Shown here piece after piece: positions 20,347 through 30,415 of a stretch of DNA of 64,000 nt (position 1 is the stretch's first letter; each line of letters begins with the position of its first letter). Below the pieces are notes generated by a model. That model ran no database searches. It was not told the origin of the DNA and was given only the letters and a program-made list of their open reading frames with translations. The DNA is taken from assembly GCF_009760905.1 (NCBI RefSeq), contig NZ_VIRW01000002.1, forward strand, positions 62,001 to 126,000, given 5' to 3'. A program made the translations under genes and the position numbers. The stretch is from Chitinibacter sp. GC72. GTDB lineage: Bacteria; Pseudomonadota; Gammaproteobacteria; Burkholderiales; Chitinibacteraceae.

Positions 20347-20615
20347 CGAATCTGCTGATTTTTCCTTGGAAAATCCCGCGCAATCCGCCTTGAGCTGATC
20401 ACACCGTCTGCACCATCACGTGCAAACCATTGACCCTAGGGTTTTCATTTAGACCATCAGGCTGATTTTCATTTTATGACCAATTCATACAATGAAACAT
20501 CCAGCCCGTATTGGCGTGGTGGCATTTGCCATCACTGTGCATTGAGCTTAGTCACCGCCCATTGCAAAGACCACCCCAATGATTGCTGCAGACGACAAAT
20601 GAGGAGCACATCATC
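20347..20615. promoter_or_regulatory. Divergent control region between the LuxR gene and the adhesin gene
   Basis: This 269-bp gap must hold the promoters of the lapG-lapD unit and of the adhesin. A TACAAT hexamer at 20488-20493 could be a -10 for the adhesin, but no good -35 is visible at the expected spacing. CCTAGG at about 20436 is a short palindrome. I see no clear riboswitch. The adhesin start at 20616 is preceded by GAGGAG. Confidence 0.4.
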
Positions 20616-23600
20616 ATGGCAACCGTAAACCAAATCAGTAGCGATACAAGTAAAAGTATTGCCAACAAAGGCACCGTCGCTCAGGTCATTGGAGAAGTCA
20701 AAATCCTAACCGCCAGCGGAGAAACCCGGATTTTGCAGGTGGGAGACAAGGTACAAGTAGGCGACACCATCCAAACCGGTGCCAACGGTGCGATATCAAT
20801 TACCTTCGATAATGGCGCACAAATGAGCCTGGGGCGCTCAGACTCATTGAGCATCACAGAACAAGTGCTAGCAGAGCTGTTACAGCCTGCCAATAACGCA
20901 GCGGATGATGCAGCACGTATCCAGGAACTGATCGCTCAAGGCGCTGATCCAACCCAAATCGCAGACGCCACCGCAGCCGGTGCAGGCGGTGGGGAGGATG
21001 GCGGACATAGTTTTGTGGTACTTGAGACGCCATTCTCTCGCGTTGACATTCCAACCGGAGTGCCAACAGCAGGCATTTCAATAGACCCCAACCTGACGCT
21101 AGAGGATTTACCTAACAACCTTCCTCCAGATGCTACGGACGATAATAGCAGTGACGCTGACAATGATGCATTGACAACGCCAGAAGACCAGCTACTGATT
21201 ATCGCTCCTAGTATTTTGCTATCGAATGACGTTGATCCCAACGGAGACACACTGACCATTATCAGTGTACAAGATGCCACCAACGGCACAGTGAGCTTGA
21301 TTAATGGACAAATCGAATTTGTACCTAATGAAAATTACAATGGCAGTGCAAGCTTTACATACACGGTGAGTGATGGCCGCGGAGAAACAGATACCGCCAC
21401 AGTCAATATCAATGTGACACCAGTCAACGACCTGCCTGATGCTGAAGATGATAACAGCGCCAATGCGGCCAACGATGCCCTGACCACAGAAGAAGACTCC
21501 GTCCTTAATATTGATCCAGCTACCTTGTTAGCAAATGATACCGATATCGATGGAGATCAGCTTACAATCAGCAGCGTACAAAACGCTATCAATGGCACGG
21601 TAGCAATCGTCGATGGACAAATGATCTTTACGCCCGACAAAGATTACAATGGGCCTGCCAGTTTTAATTACACAGTTAGCGATGGGAAAGGCGGTTTTGA
21701 CACTGCAACAGTGAATATCACGGTCACACCAGTCAACGATCAACCAATCAGCCAGAATGACAGCAACTGGACGAAAGATGTCACCGTCGGCAGCGACCCA
21801 ACGACCAGCGGTAATGTATTGCTCAGTATCGACCATACCGCTGGTGCACCATCCGGTAGCTTTAGCGACGCAGCAGATACCGATGTCGATGGCAATACAC
21901 TCAGTGTAAGCAACCCTGGCACCTTTGTGGGGGCGTATGGCACGCTGGTCATTGCCAGTGATGGTTCATACACTTATACCCTCAATACCAATAACGCGGC
22001 GGTCAATGAACTTGATGATGGCGACACTCTCACTGATACCTTCAGCTATACGGTCAGCGACGGCGATCTCACTGATTCGGCCAATTTGGTGATTACTGTT
22101 TTTGGCACCAACGATGCACCGGTTACCAACGGCACGACTGAAAGCATCAACGATACCAACTGGGTCTTAGACGTCACCAGCGGCAGTGATCCAACGACTA
22201 CTGGAAATGTACTACTCAACATTGACCATACAGCTGGCGCACCATCCGGTGCCTTTAGCGACAAGGCTGACACCGATGTCGATGGCGATACTCTCACTGT
22301 CAGCAGCGCTGGCACCTTTGCGGGAACGTATGGCACGCTGGTTATTGCCAGCAATGGCTCCTACACCTATACCCTTGATGCCAATAACACGGCAGTCAAT
22401 GCACTTGATGATGGCGAAACCCTCACTGACACCTTCAACTACACGGTCAGCGACGGCGACCTCGCGGATACAGCCAATCTGGTTATTACGGTTTTCGGCA
22501 CTAACGATGCACCGATTGCCAACGGTACGACAGCAAGTATCGACGATACCAACTGGATTCAAGACGTCACTAGCGACAGTAACCCAACAACAGCAGGGAA
22601 TGTCCTACTCAACATTGACCATACAGCTGGCGCACCATCCGGAGCCTTTAGCGACAAGGCTGACACCGATGTCGATGGCGATACTCTCACTGTCAGCAGC
22701 GCTGGCACCTTTGCGGGAACGTATGGCACGCTGGTTATTGGCAGCAATGGCTCCTACACCTATACCCTTGATGCCAATAACACGGCAGTCAATGCACTAG
22801 ATGACGGTCAAACGTTGGCCGATACCTTCAGCTATACCGTTAGCGATGGCAATCTGACTGATACAGCCAACCTAGTTATTACCATCTTTGGTACCACCGA
22901 GCCCCCTGTCATCGTCAACGCCCAACCCCAGGGCATAGACGACACGAATTGGGTGAAAGATGTCGTGGAATTTAACCAAGAAGAAAGTGCTCCCAGTGCC
23001 AGCGGGAATGTACTGCAAAATATCAACCATACAGCAGGTGCACCATCTGGCAACTTCAATGATCAAGCAGACACCGATGTCGACGGCGATACTCTCACCG
23101 TCAGCAACGCTGGCACCTTTGTGGGGACGTATGGCACGCTGGTCCTTGCCAGTGATGGTTCGTATACCTATACCCTTGATGCCAATAACAGCGTAGTGAA
23201 TGCGCTCACGGAAGGGCAAAGCACTTCAGAAACCTTCACTTATACCGTCAGTGATGGCAGCCTCACCGATACGGCCAATCTGGTCATTACCATTTTTGGT
23301 ACCAATGATGCCCCCGTGGCCAATGCCCAGCCCGTGGGCTCTGATGACACCAACTGGGTCAAAGATGTGACCGAGGGAAGCAATCCAACCACCTCCGGCA
23401 ATGTGCTCTTCAACACCGACCACCCGGACGATCCTTCCAGCTCGCTCAGCTTTAGCGACAAAGCCGATACCGATGTCGATGGCGATACACTTACTGTCAG
23501 CAATCCAGATACATACTCGGGGCTGTATGGCACGCTGGTGCTCGCCAGTGATGGTTCCTACACCTATACCCTTAATGCGAATAATGCGGCAGTCAATGCT

Positions 23601-26600
23601 CTGGGTGATGGCGACACCCTCACTGACACCTTTAGCTACACCGTGAGCGATGGCGATCTGACTGATACGGCCAATCTGGTCATTACCATTTTTGGTACCA
23701 ATGATGCACCCGTGGCCAATGCCCAGCCCGTGGGCTCTGATGACACCAACTGGGTCAAAGATGTGACCGAGGGGAGTAATCCAACCACCTCCGGCAATGT
23801 GCTCTTCAACACCGACCACCCGGACGATCCTTCCAGCTCGCTCAGCTTTAGCGACAAAGCCGATACCGATGTCGATGGCGATACACTTACTGTCAGCAAT
23901 CCAGATACATACTCGGGGCTGTATGGCACGCTGGTGCTCGCCAGCAATGGTTCCTACACCTATACCCTTAATGCGAATAATGCGACAGTCAATGCTCTGG
24001 GTGATGGCGACACCCTCACTGACACCTTTAGCTACACCGTGAGCGATGGCGATCTGACTGATACGGCCAATCTGGTCATTACCATTTTTGGTACCAATGA
24101 TGCACCGATAGCCAATGCCCAGCCCGTGGGCTCTGATGACACCAACTGGGTCAAAGATGTGACCGAGGGGAGTAATCCAACCACCTCCGGCAATGTGCTC
24201 TTCAACACCGACCACCCGGACGATCCTTCCAGCTCGCTCAGCTTTAGCGACAAAGCCGATACCGATGTCGATGGCGATACACTTACTGTCAGCAATCCAG
24301 ATACATACTCGGGGCTGTATGGCACGCTGGTGCTCGCCAGTGATGGTTCCTACACCTATACCCTTAATGCGGATAATGCGGCAGTCAATGCTCTGGGTGA
24401 TGGCGACACCCTCACCGACACCTTCAGCTACACCGTGAGCGATGGCGATCTGACTGATACGGCCAATCTGGTCATTACCATTTTTGGTACCAATGATGCC
24501 CCCGTGGCCAATGCCCAGCCCGTGGGCTCTGATGACACCAACTGGGTTAAAGATGTGACCGAGGGGAGTAATCCAACCACCTCCGGCAATGTGCTCTTCA
24601 ACACCGACCACCCGGACGATCCTTCCAGCTCGCTCAGCTTTAGCGACAAAGCCGATACCGATGTCGATGGCGATACACTTACTGTCAGCAATCCAGATAC
24701 ATACTCGGGGCTGTATGGCACGCTGGTGCTCGCCAGCAATGGTTCCTACACCTACACCCTTAATGCGAATAATGCGGCAGTCAATGCTCTGGGTGATGGC
24801 GACACCCTCACTGACACCTTCAGCTACACCGTGAGCGATGGCGATCTGACTGATACGGCCAATCTGGTCATTACCATTTTTGGTACCAATGATGGTGTAA
24901 CCATCACCGGACTGGATGGCCAAGGCAACGAAGAAATCGTGTATGAGCGCAACCTGAGCGATGGCAGTGCGCCCGACAATACGGCACTGACTCAAACCGG
25001 CACATTTACCCTCAGCACCCCAGATGGCTTTGGGGGCTTGAAAGTCGGCGCTGTACAGCTCATCAACGCAGATGGCACGCTGACCAGCAACTCCGTGAAC
25101 TCAACCATCGGGACACTCAACATTCTCAGTTTTGATGGCACTACCGTGAGCTACAGCTACACGCTAGATCACAACACCACCAGCCATAGCGTGGTTGATA
25201 CTGCGGATCACGTCACTGACAGCTTTATGGTGACCGTCTTTGACCGTGACGGTGATCACGAAGAGGCAAGTCTCGACGTCACCATCGTTGATGACCTGCC
25301 CGTCCTCAGCGTCAACAGCATTGAAGTCACTCGACAAGTTGGCACGACGACCGGCAGCTACGATTGGGAATCTGGCGCAGATACGCTGACCTTTAGCCAG
25401 GCGTTTGCTAATGGTGCCCTGCAATGGAATCACCCTGCTGATGACGGTTACACCTTTGCCCTGAAAACAGGCACAACTTACGCCGCCACCTATGTGGATG
25501 GTCTTGTGACAAAAACCTTCTTTGAAGTCACCATCAATAGCGATGGTACTTATAACTTCAATCTGATCAACCCGGCACCAACACAAATCATTACAACACC
25601 GAACCTATTTAGTGCTCTGACACCGACAGACCTGGATGGCAATGGCTCAACCGAAGCGGCCGTTGTTGCCGACAGCAATTTTGGCGGTGCATTCAAACTG
25701 GTTCTCACTGGCTCGGAAAACGATGGTGCAAGTTATGGTGGCAGCACTTTACTCAATAAATCGGCTACCGATATCGGGGTAAATGGTAATAGCATTCAAG
25801 AGTCGCAAAATGAACGCATCAAACTTGACGTTGTGCGTAATAGTGGATTTGAAAACGTCACACTCGATGCCCTGACAATTAACGTGTCATCCACCGGTAG
25901 CCTCAGTACCGGCGATAAAGTTGACCTGAAAGTCACGTATGCAGATGCATCATCGTCAACGCTGCAAATCACTTATGACAACACCGGTAAACTGGTCTTT
26001 GATATCGATAGCAGTAAAATTGTCGATTACGTCGAGTTAATTCCGATCTCCAATAATGTCACTTTGAAAGTCATCGGAATTACCGTGGGTTATACCGAAA
26101 CCATTGACCCGGATGATAATTTGCTCAATTTCAGCCTCAAGGGGATTGATGCAGATAACGACAGCGCAGTGGCTAACTTCACGGTCAACTTGATGTCTGG
26201 CACCTCAGGCAATGACACCCTGACCTTTGGCAGTGGCGATGACCAAATTTCGGCTGGAGCCGGAAACGACAGTATCTTTGCCAACGCTGGCAACGACATT
26301 CTGAATGGTGGAGCAGGAGACGATATTCTCAACGGCGGAGCAGGCTCTGACACCTTTGTCTTTGCTAGTACACCCACAGCAAACGGCATTGATACCATCC
26401 AGAATTTCGCCGTGAATACGATTGCAGCCGGTGGTGATGTACTTGACATCACTGACCTGCTCAGCGGCGCGGGGATCAGTGCAGCAAGCTTCGATGCAAC
26501 AGAAGGAGCCTTCCTGCAATTTGTCAGCGATGGCTTGGGCAATACCAAAGTTATGTTTGATGCCAATGGTGATACCGGAGGCCATGGTGATGCGGTGCAG

Positions 26601-26684
26601 GTTGCCACTTTAAGCGGCATTGCCGACCCTTCCAGCTTGCTCAACACCTTGCTGGAGAACGGTGAAATTAAAACCAGCCACTAA
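20616..26684 (+). CDS. lapA: LapA-type giant RTX adhesin, LapG-cleavable
   Basis: A 2022-residue surface adhesin. The ATG at 20616 with GAGGAG upstream is preferred over the TTG at 20583. Residues 1-130 match the retention module that keeps such adhesins plugged in the outer membrane (VAQVIGEVKILTASGETRI, DNGAQMSLGRSDSLSI). They end in ADATAAGAGGG, whose T119-A-A-G122 is the consensus LapG cut site. Two cadherin-like repeats (about 170-378) and eight VCBS repeats of about 130 residues follow; the last four are nearly identical. An extender region comes next, then glycine-rich calcium-binding RTX nonapeptides (about 1864-1912) and a type I secretion C-terminal signal. Its regulators lie upstream and its exporter downstream. 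Confidence 0.93.
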   Translation: MATVNQISSDTSKSIANKGTVAQVIGEVKILTASGETRILQVGDKVQVGDTIQTGANGAISITFDNGAQMSLGRSDSLSITEQVLAELLQPANNAADDAARIQELIAQGADPTQIADATAAGAGGGEDGGHSFVVLETPFSRVDIPTGVPTAGISIDPNLTLEDLPNNLPPDATDDNSSDADNDALTTPEDQLLIIAPSILLSNDVDPNGDTLTIISVQDATNGTVSLINGQIEFVPNENYNGSASFTYTVSDGRGETDTATVNINVTPVNDLPDAEDDNSANAANDALTTEEDSVLNIDPATLLANDTDIDGDQLTISSVQNAINGTVAIVDGQMIFTPDKDYNGPASFNYTVSDGKGGFDTATVNITVTPVNDQPISQNDSNWTKDVTVGSDPTTSGNVLLSIDHTAGAPSGSFSDAADTDVDGNTLSVSNPGTFVGAYGTLVIASDGSYTYTLNTNNAAVNELDDGDTLTDTFSYTVSDGDLTDSANLVITVFGTNDAPVTNGTTESINDTNWVLDVTSGSDPTTTGNVLLNIDHTAGAPSGAFSDKADTDVDGDTLTVSSAGTFAGTYGTLVIASNGSYTYTLDANNTAVNALDDGETLTDTFNYTVSDGDLADTANLVITVFGTNDAPIANGTTASIDDTNWIQDVTSDSNPTTAGNVLLNIDHTAGAPSGAFSDKADTDVDGDTLTVSSAGTFAGTYGTLVIGSNGSYTYTLDANNTAVNALDDGQTLADTFSYTVSDGNLTDTANLVITIFGTTEPPVIVNAQPQGIDDTNWVKDVVEFNQEESAPSASGNVLQNINHTAGAPSGNFNDQADTDVDGDTLTVSNAGTFVGTYGTLVLASDGSYTYTLDANNSVVNALTEGQSTSETFTYTVSDGSLTDTANLVITIFGTNDAPVANAQPVGSDDTNWVKDVTEGSNPTTSGNVLFNTDHPDDPSSSLSFSDKADTDVDGDTLTVSNPDTYSGLYGTLVLASDGSYTYTLNANNAAVNALGDGDTLTDTFSYTVSDGDLTDTANLVITIFGTNDAPVANAQPVGSDDTNWVKDVTEGSNPTTSGNVLFNTDHPDDPSSSLSFSDKADTDVDGDTLTVSNPDTYSGLYGTLVLASNGSYTYTLNANNATVNALGDGDTLTDTFSYTVSDGDLTDTANLVITIFGTNDAPIANAQPVGSDDTNWVKDVTEGSNPTTSGNVLFNTDHPDDPSSSLSFSDKADTDVDGDTLTVSNPDTYSGLYGTLVLASDGSYTYTLNADNAAVNALGDGDTLTDTFSYTVSDGDLTDTANLVITIFGTNDAPVANAQPVGSDDTNWVKDVTEGSNPTTSGNVLFNTDHPDDPSSSLSFSDKADTDVDGDTLTVSNPDTYSGLYGTLVLASNGSYTYTLNANNAAVNALGDGDTLTDTFSYTVSDGDLTDTANLVITIFGTNDGVTITGLDGQGNEEIVYERNLSDGSAPDNTALTQTGTFTLSTPDGFGGLKVGAVQLINADGTLTSNSVNSTIGTLNILSFDGTTVSYSYTLDHNTTSHSVVDTADHVTDSFMVTVFDRDGDHEEASLDVTIVDDLPVLSVNSIEVTRQVGTTTGSYDWESGADTLTFSQAFANGALQWNHPADDGYTFALKTGTTYAATYVDGLVTKTFFEVTINSDGTYNFNLINPAPTQIITTPNLFSALTPTDLDGNGSTEAAVVADSNFGGAFKLVLTGSENDGASYGGSTLLNKSATDIGVNGNSIQESQNERIKLDVVRNSGFENVTLDALTINVSSTGSLSTGDKVDLKVTYADASSSTLQITYDNTGKLVFDIDSSKIVDYVELIPISNNVTLKVIGITVGYTETIDPDDNLLNFSLKGIDADNDSAVANFTVNLMSGTSGNDTLTFGSGDDQISAGAGNDSIFANAGNDILNGGAGDDILNGGAGSDTFVFASTPTANGIDTIQNFAVNTIAAGGDVLDITDLLSGAGISAASFDATEGAFLQFVSDGLGNTKVMFDANGDTGGHGDAVQVATLSGIADPSSLLNTLLENGEIKTSH
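23301..24884 (+). repeat. Four tandem 396-bp repeats in the adhesin gene
   Basis: Units start at 23301, 23697, 24093 and 24489; each is exactly 396 bp (132 codons) and nearly identical at the DNA level, differing at scattered single bases. The earlier VCBS repeats (about 21760-23300) encode similar protein but are clearly more diverged. Such identity implies recent duplication or gene conversion, and makes this a likely site of copy-number change and of assembly error. Confidence 0.95.
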
Positions 26685-26696
26685 GCAGCACATACA

Positions 26697-26728
26697 AAAA
26701 TACCCAGCCATACATGGCTGGGTATTTT
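26697..26728. terminator. Bidirectional terminator between lapA and lapC
   Basis: AAAATACCCAGCCA and TGGCTGGGTATTTT form a perfect stem around a short loop, with A and T runs on both sides. It serves the convergent adhesin and lapC genes. Its right arm is shared with a 50-bp dispersed repeat. Confidence 0.85.
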
Positions 26729-26769
26729 CACGTAAATCAATCAAGTATTGAGCTAGAGGGCAATACCCC
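26720..26769 (-). repeat. 50-bp dispersed repeat, copy 2
   Basis: On the minus strand it begins GGGGTATTGC and ends AAAATACCC, with the same 50-bp spacing as the other copies. Its first G is the last base of the lapC stop codon TAG, and its far end forms one arm of the lapA terminator. Confidence 0.6.
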
Positions 26770-28106
26770 TAACGCTCTCTCATCGCTTCGTCTTTGGCTT
26801 TTACAATCGGCTTGATCAGGTATTGCAGCACCGTTTTCTTGCCGGTACGGATATGCACGGTTGACAGCATACCGGGGATAATCGGCAGCACTTGCCGGGT
26901 ATTACCCAGATGGTTGGAGCGAGTACGCACCCTGACCAGATAGTAGCTTTCTTTCTTTGCTTCATCCGTAATCGAATCGGCAGTAATGGTTTCAACGTCG
27001 GCCAGCAGACCGCCATAGATAGAGAAATCATAGGCGGTCAGTTTAACCATGGCTTCTTGTTTGGGGCGTAAAAAGCCAATATCAGAAGGCCTGATTTTGG
27101 CTTCCACCAGTAAATTGTCTTCCAGAGGAACAATTTCCATCACGTCCATCCCCGGCTGCAAAACCCCACCCACTGTATTGACCTTGATCAGTTTGACTAT
27201 CCCGTTTACCGGGGCACGGATGGTGGTTCGCTCGAAACGGTCACTCAAGGCCACTGTTGTCGCCGAGGTTGATTCCAGCTCGGCTTTGACTGCTGCCAGC
27301 TCATTAGCCGCATCCGCTTTGGCTTTGGCATAGACACCGGCTATTTTGCCATTCGTTTCTGCCAGACTGCTTTGCAAGCCAGGAATGGCGATACGTGTTT
27401 CATTGATTTCACCGTTCAGATCGCTGATCTGGCGTTGCAAATGCATGAAATCAATTTGGGATATCACGTTTTTTTCTGCCAGCGGCTTGCTCATCGCATA
27501 TTCCTCTTGCGCCAGCTTCAAACCCGACTCCAGCTTGCTCAGCTTGGCGCGCATGCCTGATATTTCATGGCTACGTTTTGCCGCTTCACTTTGCAAAATG
27601 GCGATTGATGATTCCAGTTCACGCTTGCGCGAGTTGAATAATTGCCGCTCGGCCTCGATCAAGGCCGGATTACTTTGATTCAGCTTTTCTGGTGGCTTAA
27701 ATTCCGCGCCATTGGCTTCAGCAGTCAGTCGTGCCATTTTGGCAGCGAGCGCATCGTACTTGACCGTGCTTTCACCAAGAGAGGAAGAAAAGCGTTTTTC
27801 GTCCAGCTTCATCAGCACCTGGCCTTTTTGCACCACCTCCCCAACCTTGACCGGAATATGGGCCACAATACCGCCTTCCAGATTCTGAATCACCTGGACT
27901 TGAGTTGACGGAACGACTTTACCTTCAGCCACCGTCACTTCGTCGATCTCCGCCAATGCCGCCCACACGATAGCAATCAGGATCAAGGCAGCACTGGCAT
28001 ACAAAATCCCATTCGATAGCACGGTGGAACCGCCATAGACAGCGGCAGCACCATCCCCCAGGAAATTCAAATCTTCATTATTCAGTGCGTTTTTATTTCG
28101 CGGCAT
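26769..28106 (-). CDS. lapC: Type I secretion membrane-fusion protein (HlyD/LapC family)
   Basis: The periplasmic adaptor joining the ABC transporter to the outer-membrane channel for adhesin export. The 445 residues have a short cytoplasmic N terminus, one membrane helix (about 32-52), a biotinyl-lipoyl-like half (VVPSTQVQVIQNLEGGIV), a long coiled-coil hairpin (about 115-285), the second lipoyl half (IRAPVNGIVKLIKVNTVGG) and a beta-barrel ending (RTGKKTVLQYLIKPI). Its start overlaps the lapB stop by 14 bp. Confidence 0.93.
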   Translation of the reverse strand: MPRNKNALNNEDLNFLGDGAAAVYGGSTVLSNGILYASAALILIAIVWAALAEIDEVTVAEGKVVPSTQVQVIQNLEGGIVAHIPVKVGEVVQKGQVLMKLDEKRFSSSLGESTVKYDALAAKMARLTAEANGAEFKPPEKLNQSNPALIEAERQLFNSRKRELESSIAILQSEAAKRSHEISGMRAKLSKLESGLKLAQEEYAMSKPLAEKNVISQIDFMHLQRQISDLNGEINETRIAIPGLQSSLAETNGKIAGVYAKAKADAANELAAVKAELESTSATTVALSDRFERTTIRAPVNGIVKLIKVNTVGGVLQPGMDVMEIVPLEDNLLVEAKIRPSDIGFLRPKQEAMVKLTAYDFSIYGGLLADVETITADSITDEAKKESYYLVRVRTRSNHLGNTRQVLPIIPGMLSTVHIRTGKKTVLQYLIKPIVKAKDEAMRER

Positions 28107-30264
28107 GGAGTTTGCCCCCCGCGAGCAGATTGATCACTTCATCCTTAGGGCCGTCAGCAATCAGGCGGCCGTTGTCCAGCACCAGCAAGCGATCGACCAG
28201 GCTAAGCATCGACATACGGTGGGTAATCAGCACCAGCGTATGATTCCGATTAAGCCGCTTTGCAAAACGCTGCTTGAACTGTTCTTCACTGCGGTTATCC
28301 AGCGCACTGCTTACTTCATCAAACAGATAGATCGCCGGATTCAGCAGCAAGGCACGGGCGATCCCGATAGTTTGTTTTTGCCCCCCGGAAAGCCCCTCTC
28401 CGCGTTCGCCAATCACCATTTCAAACCCCTTGGGATGACGATTGATAAAATCGCTGACTCCGGCAATTTCGGCCGCATCCAGCATCGCAACATCATCAAT
28501 ATAGGGTGCCGAGAGCACGATATTTTCACGCACCGAGCCATAAAACAGAAAGACATCCTCTGGCACATAACCAATATTGTGTCGTAACTGAGCCGGGTCA
28601 ATTTGCCGGATGTCGACGCCATCAATCCATACCGCACCCGAGGTGGGCTCCTGAAAGCCCAGGATCAGTTTTTCCAGCGTGCTTTTACCCGAGCCTATAC
28701 GCCCAATAATCGCCACCCGTTCACCTGGCGCGATACGGAATGACACTTTGTCCAGAGCCAGCGCATCATGCCCAGGATAAGAAAAGCTGACATCACGAAA
28801 CTCGATCTCACCGCGAAAATCGGGGCGCTGGACAAAATCTTTCCCCTGCGCGCGCTCCAGCGGCAAGGCCATGATGCTCTCCATACCCTTTAAGCCTGCG
28901 CGCGCCTGATGATAGCGGCTAATCAGGCTGGCCACCTGAGCAAAGGGCCCTAAAGTACGACTGAGCAATAAATTGCAGGCAATCAATCCACCAACCGTTA
29001 ATTCGCGCTGACCAATCAGATAGACCCCACCCACGACCATGACCACGGTCGCAAATTGCTGAAAAAAGCCGGCCTGAATCACGATCAGGGACGACAAACT
29101 ACGGGTTTTCACGGCCAGACGACCAAACTCGCCGATGATTTTTTCCCAGCGATGCTGGGCATTGCTTTCGGCCGTGCATGCCTTCAACGTGTCAATACCG
29201 CCCAAGGTTTCAATCAAACCCGCTTGCTTTTGTGCTGATACACGAAAGCTTTGCTGAATCAATTCACCTAAAGGCCTTTGCAGGATCAGGCTGATAATCA
29301 CAATCAAGGGAATAAAAATAATCGGGATCAGCACCAGCCAGCCGCCCAGCCAGTATGTGACCAGCAAAAACAGCACAACAAACGGAATATCAACGATCAC
29401 CGTCACGGTGGCCGAGGTGATGAAATCCCTGAACCCTTCAAACTCCTGAAAGTGGCTCACCATGGCTCCCACGGACTGGGGACGGGCAGCGACTTTCAGC
29501 CCCAGTACATGCTCGAAAATCTGCGCCGACAACATGACATCAATGCGTTTACCAGCCAAGTCAATGTAATACGCGCGCAAAGCCTTGATCAGAAAATCAA
29601 AGGCCAGCAATAAGGCCACGCCAATCGAGAGTACCCAGAGAGTGTCATAAATCTGATTGGGCACCACACGGTCATAGACATTCATGGTGAATAGCGGCAC
29701 AGCCAGTGCAAACAGATTGATCAGGCAGGCCGCCAGCAACACATGACCATACATCGGGTAGCATAGCTGCAGGGCTCCCCAAAACCAGTGCTGTGCTTTG
29801 GGGATGTAATTGTCACGGGTGCGGGCGTCAAATTGAAACTCGGGTTTCACAAAAATAACAAAACCACAGTAAAGCTGTTCAAGTTTGCCCTGTTCAAGTT
29901 CCAGCTCACCGCCCGCCGAATTGCTCTCCAGTATCGTCCAGCGCAAACCGGAACGCCTGATCGCCACACAGGCTCCGCCCTCTTTCAGTAAAAGCACCAC
30001 AGGAAAAGACAGCTCAGGGATATCATCCAGGCTGCGTCGCTGCAGTTTGGCGGTCAAACCGGCATGTGCAGCAGCTCGGGGGAAAAGTACGGCACTAAGG
30101 CGATTGCCCACCAAAGGCAGTCCACTCGTTAGCGTTTGCGCTGAGAATGGGCGATGAAAAAATCGTGTTAGCTGAATCAGGCAGGTAGTGAGTGGATCAT
30201 CCGGGACGAAGGCGGAATGCGGAATGGCAGCTTCGTGTGGTGGCGGCGGTGGATTGGAAGTCAC
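28093..30264 (-). CDS. lapB: Type I secretion ABC transporter (LapB family)
   Basis: The ATP-driven exporter of the adhesin, 723 residues. The N-terminal roughly 130 residues are a C39-peptidase-like domain without the catalytic Cys and His pattern, as in exporters of RTX proteins that are not processed. A six-helix membrane domain follows (about 165-460). The ATPase has Walker A GRIGSGKST, the signature LSGGQKQ, Walker B IYLFDEVSSALD and the H-loop VLITHRMS. It starts at a GTG (30264). The 151 bp between it and lapE hold no other gene I can support. Confidence 0.94.
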   Translation of the reverse strand: MTSNPPPPPHEAAIPHSAFVPDDPLTTCLIQLTRFFHRPFSAQTLTSGLPLVGNRLSAVLFPRAAAHAGLTAKLQRRSLDDIPELSFPVVLLLKEGGACVAIRRSGLRWTILESNSAGGELELEQGKLEQLYCGFVIFVKPEFQFDARTRDNYIPKAQHWFWGALQLCYPMYGHVLLAACLINLFALAVPLFTMNVYDRVVPNQIYDTLWVLSIGVALLLAFDFLIKALRAYYIDLAGKRIDVMLSAQIFEHVLGLKVAARPQSVGAMVSHFQEFEGFRDFITSATVTVIVDIPFVVLFLLVTYWLGGWLVLIPIIFIPLIVIISLILQRPLGELIQQSFRVSAQKQAGLIETLGGIDTLKACTAESNAQHRWEKIIGEFGRLAVKTRSLSSLIVIQAGFFQQFATVVMVVGGVYLIGQRELTVGGLIACNLLLSRTLGPFAQVASLISRYHQARAGLKGMESIMALPLERAQGKDFVQRPDFRGEIEFRDVSFSYPGHDALALDKVSFRIAPGERVAIIGRIGSGKSTLEKLILGFQEPTSGAVWIDGVDIRQIDPAQLRHNIGYVPEDVFLFYGSVRENIVLSAPYIDDVAMLDAAEIAGVSDFINRHPKGFEMVIGERGEGLSGGQKQTIGIARALLLNPAIYLFDEVSSALDNRSEEQFKQRFAKRLNRNHTLVLITHRMSMLSLVDRLLVLDNGRLIADGPKDEVINLLAGGKLHAAK

Positions 30265-30415
30265 AATGAATTCCTATACGCGAATAGGCCTGATTGTTCA
30301 TCAAAACTGCTAGGCCATGAGACAGGAAGTTGTCGAACCAAGGATGCACTACACATCCATGCTCCGAATCTCGAGGCAGAAATCACCACCCCGAGATCGG
30401 CAATGAGCCGTGGCC

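Noticed and set aside
20347-20615. Possible c-di-GMP riboswitch before the adhesin gene
   Set aside because: A TGCAAACC stretch is present, but the rest of the GEMM core is absent.
23226-24995. 589-codon open frame antisense to the adhesin repeats
   Set aside because: It is periodic with the 396-bp repeats and is a by-product of their codon pattern; no start context or protein-like domain.
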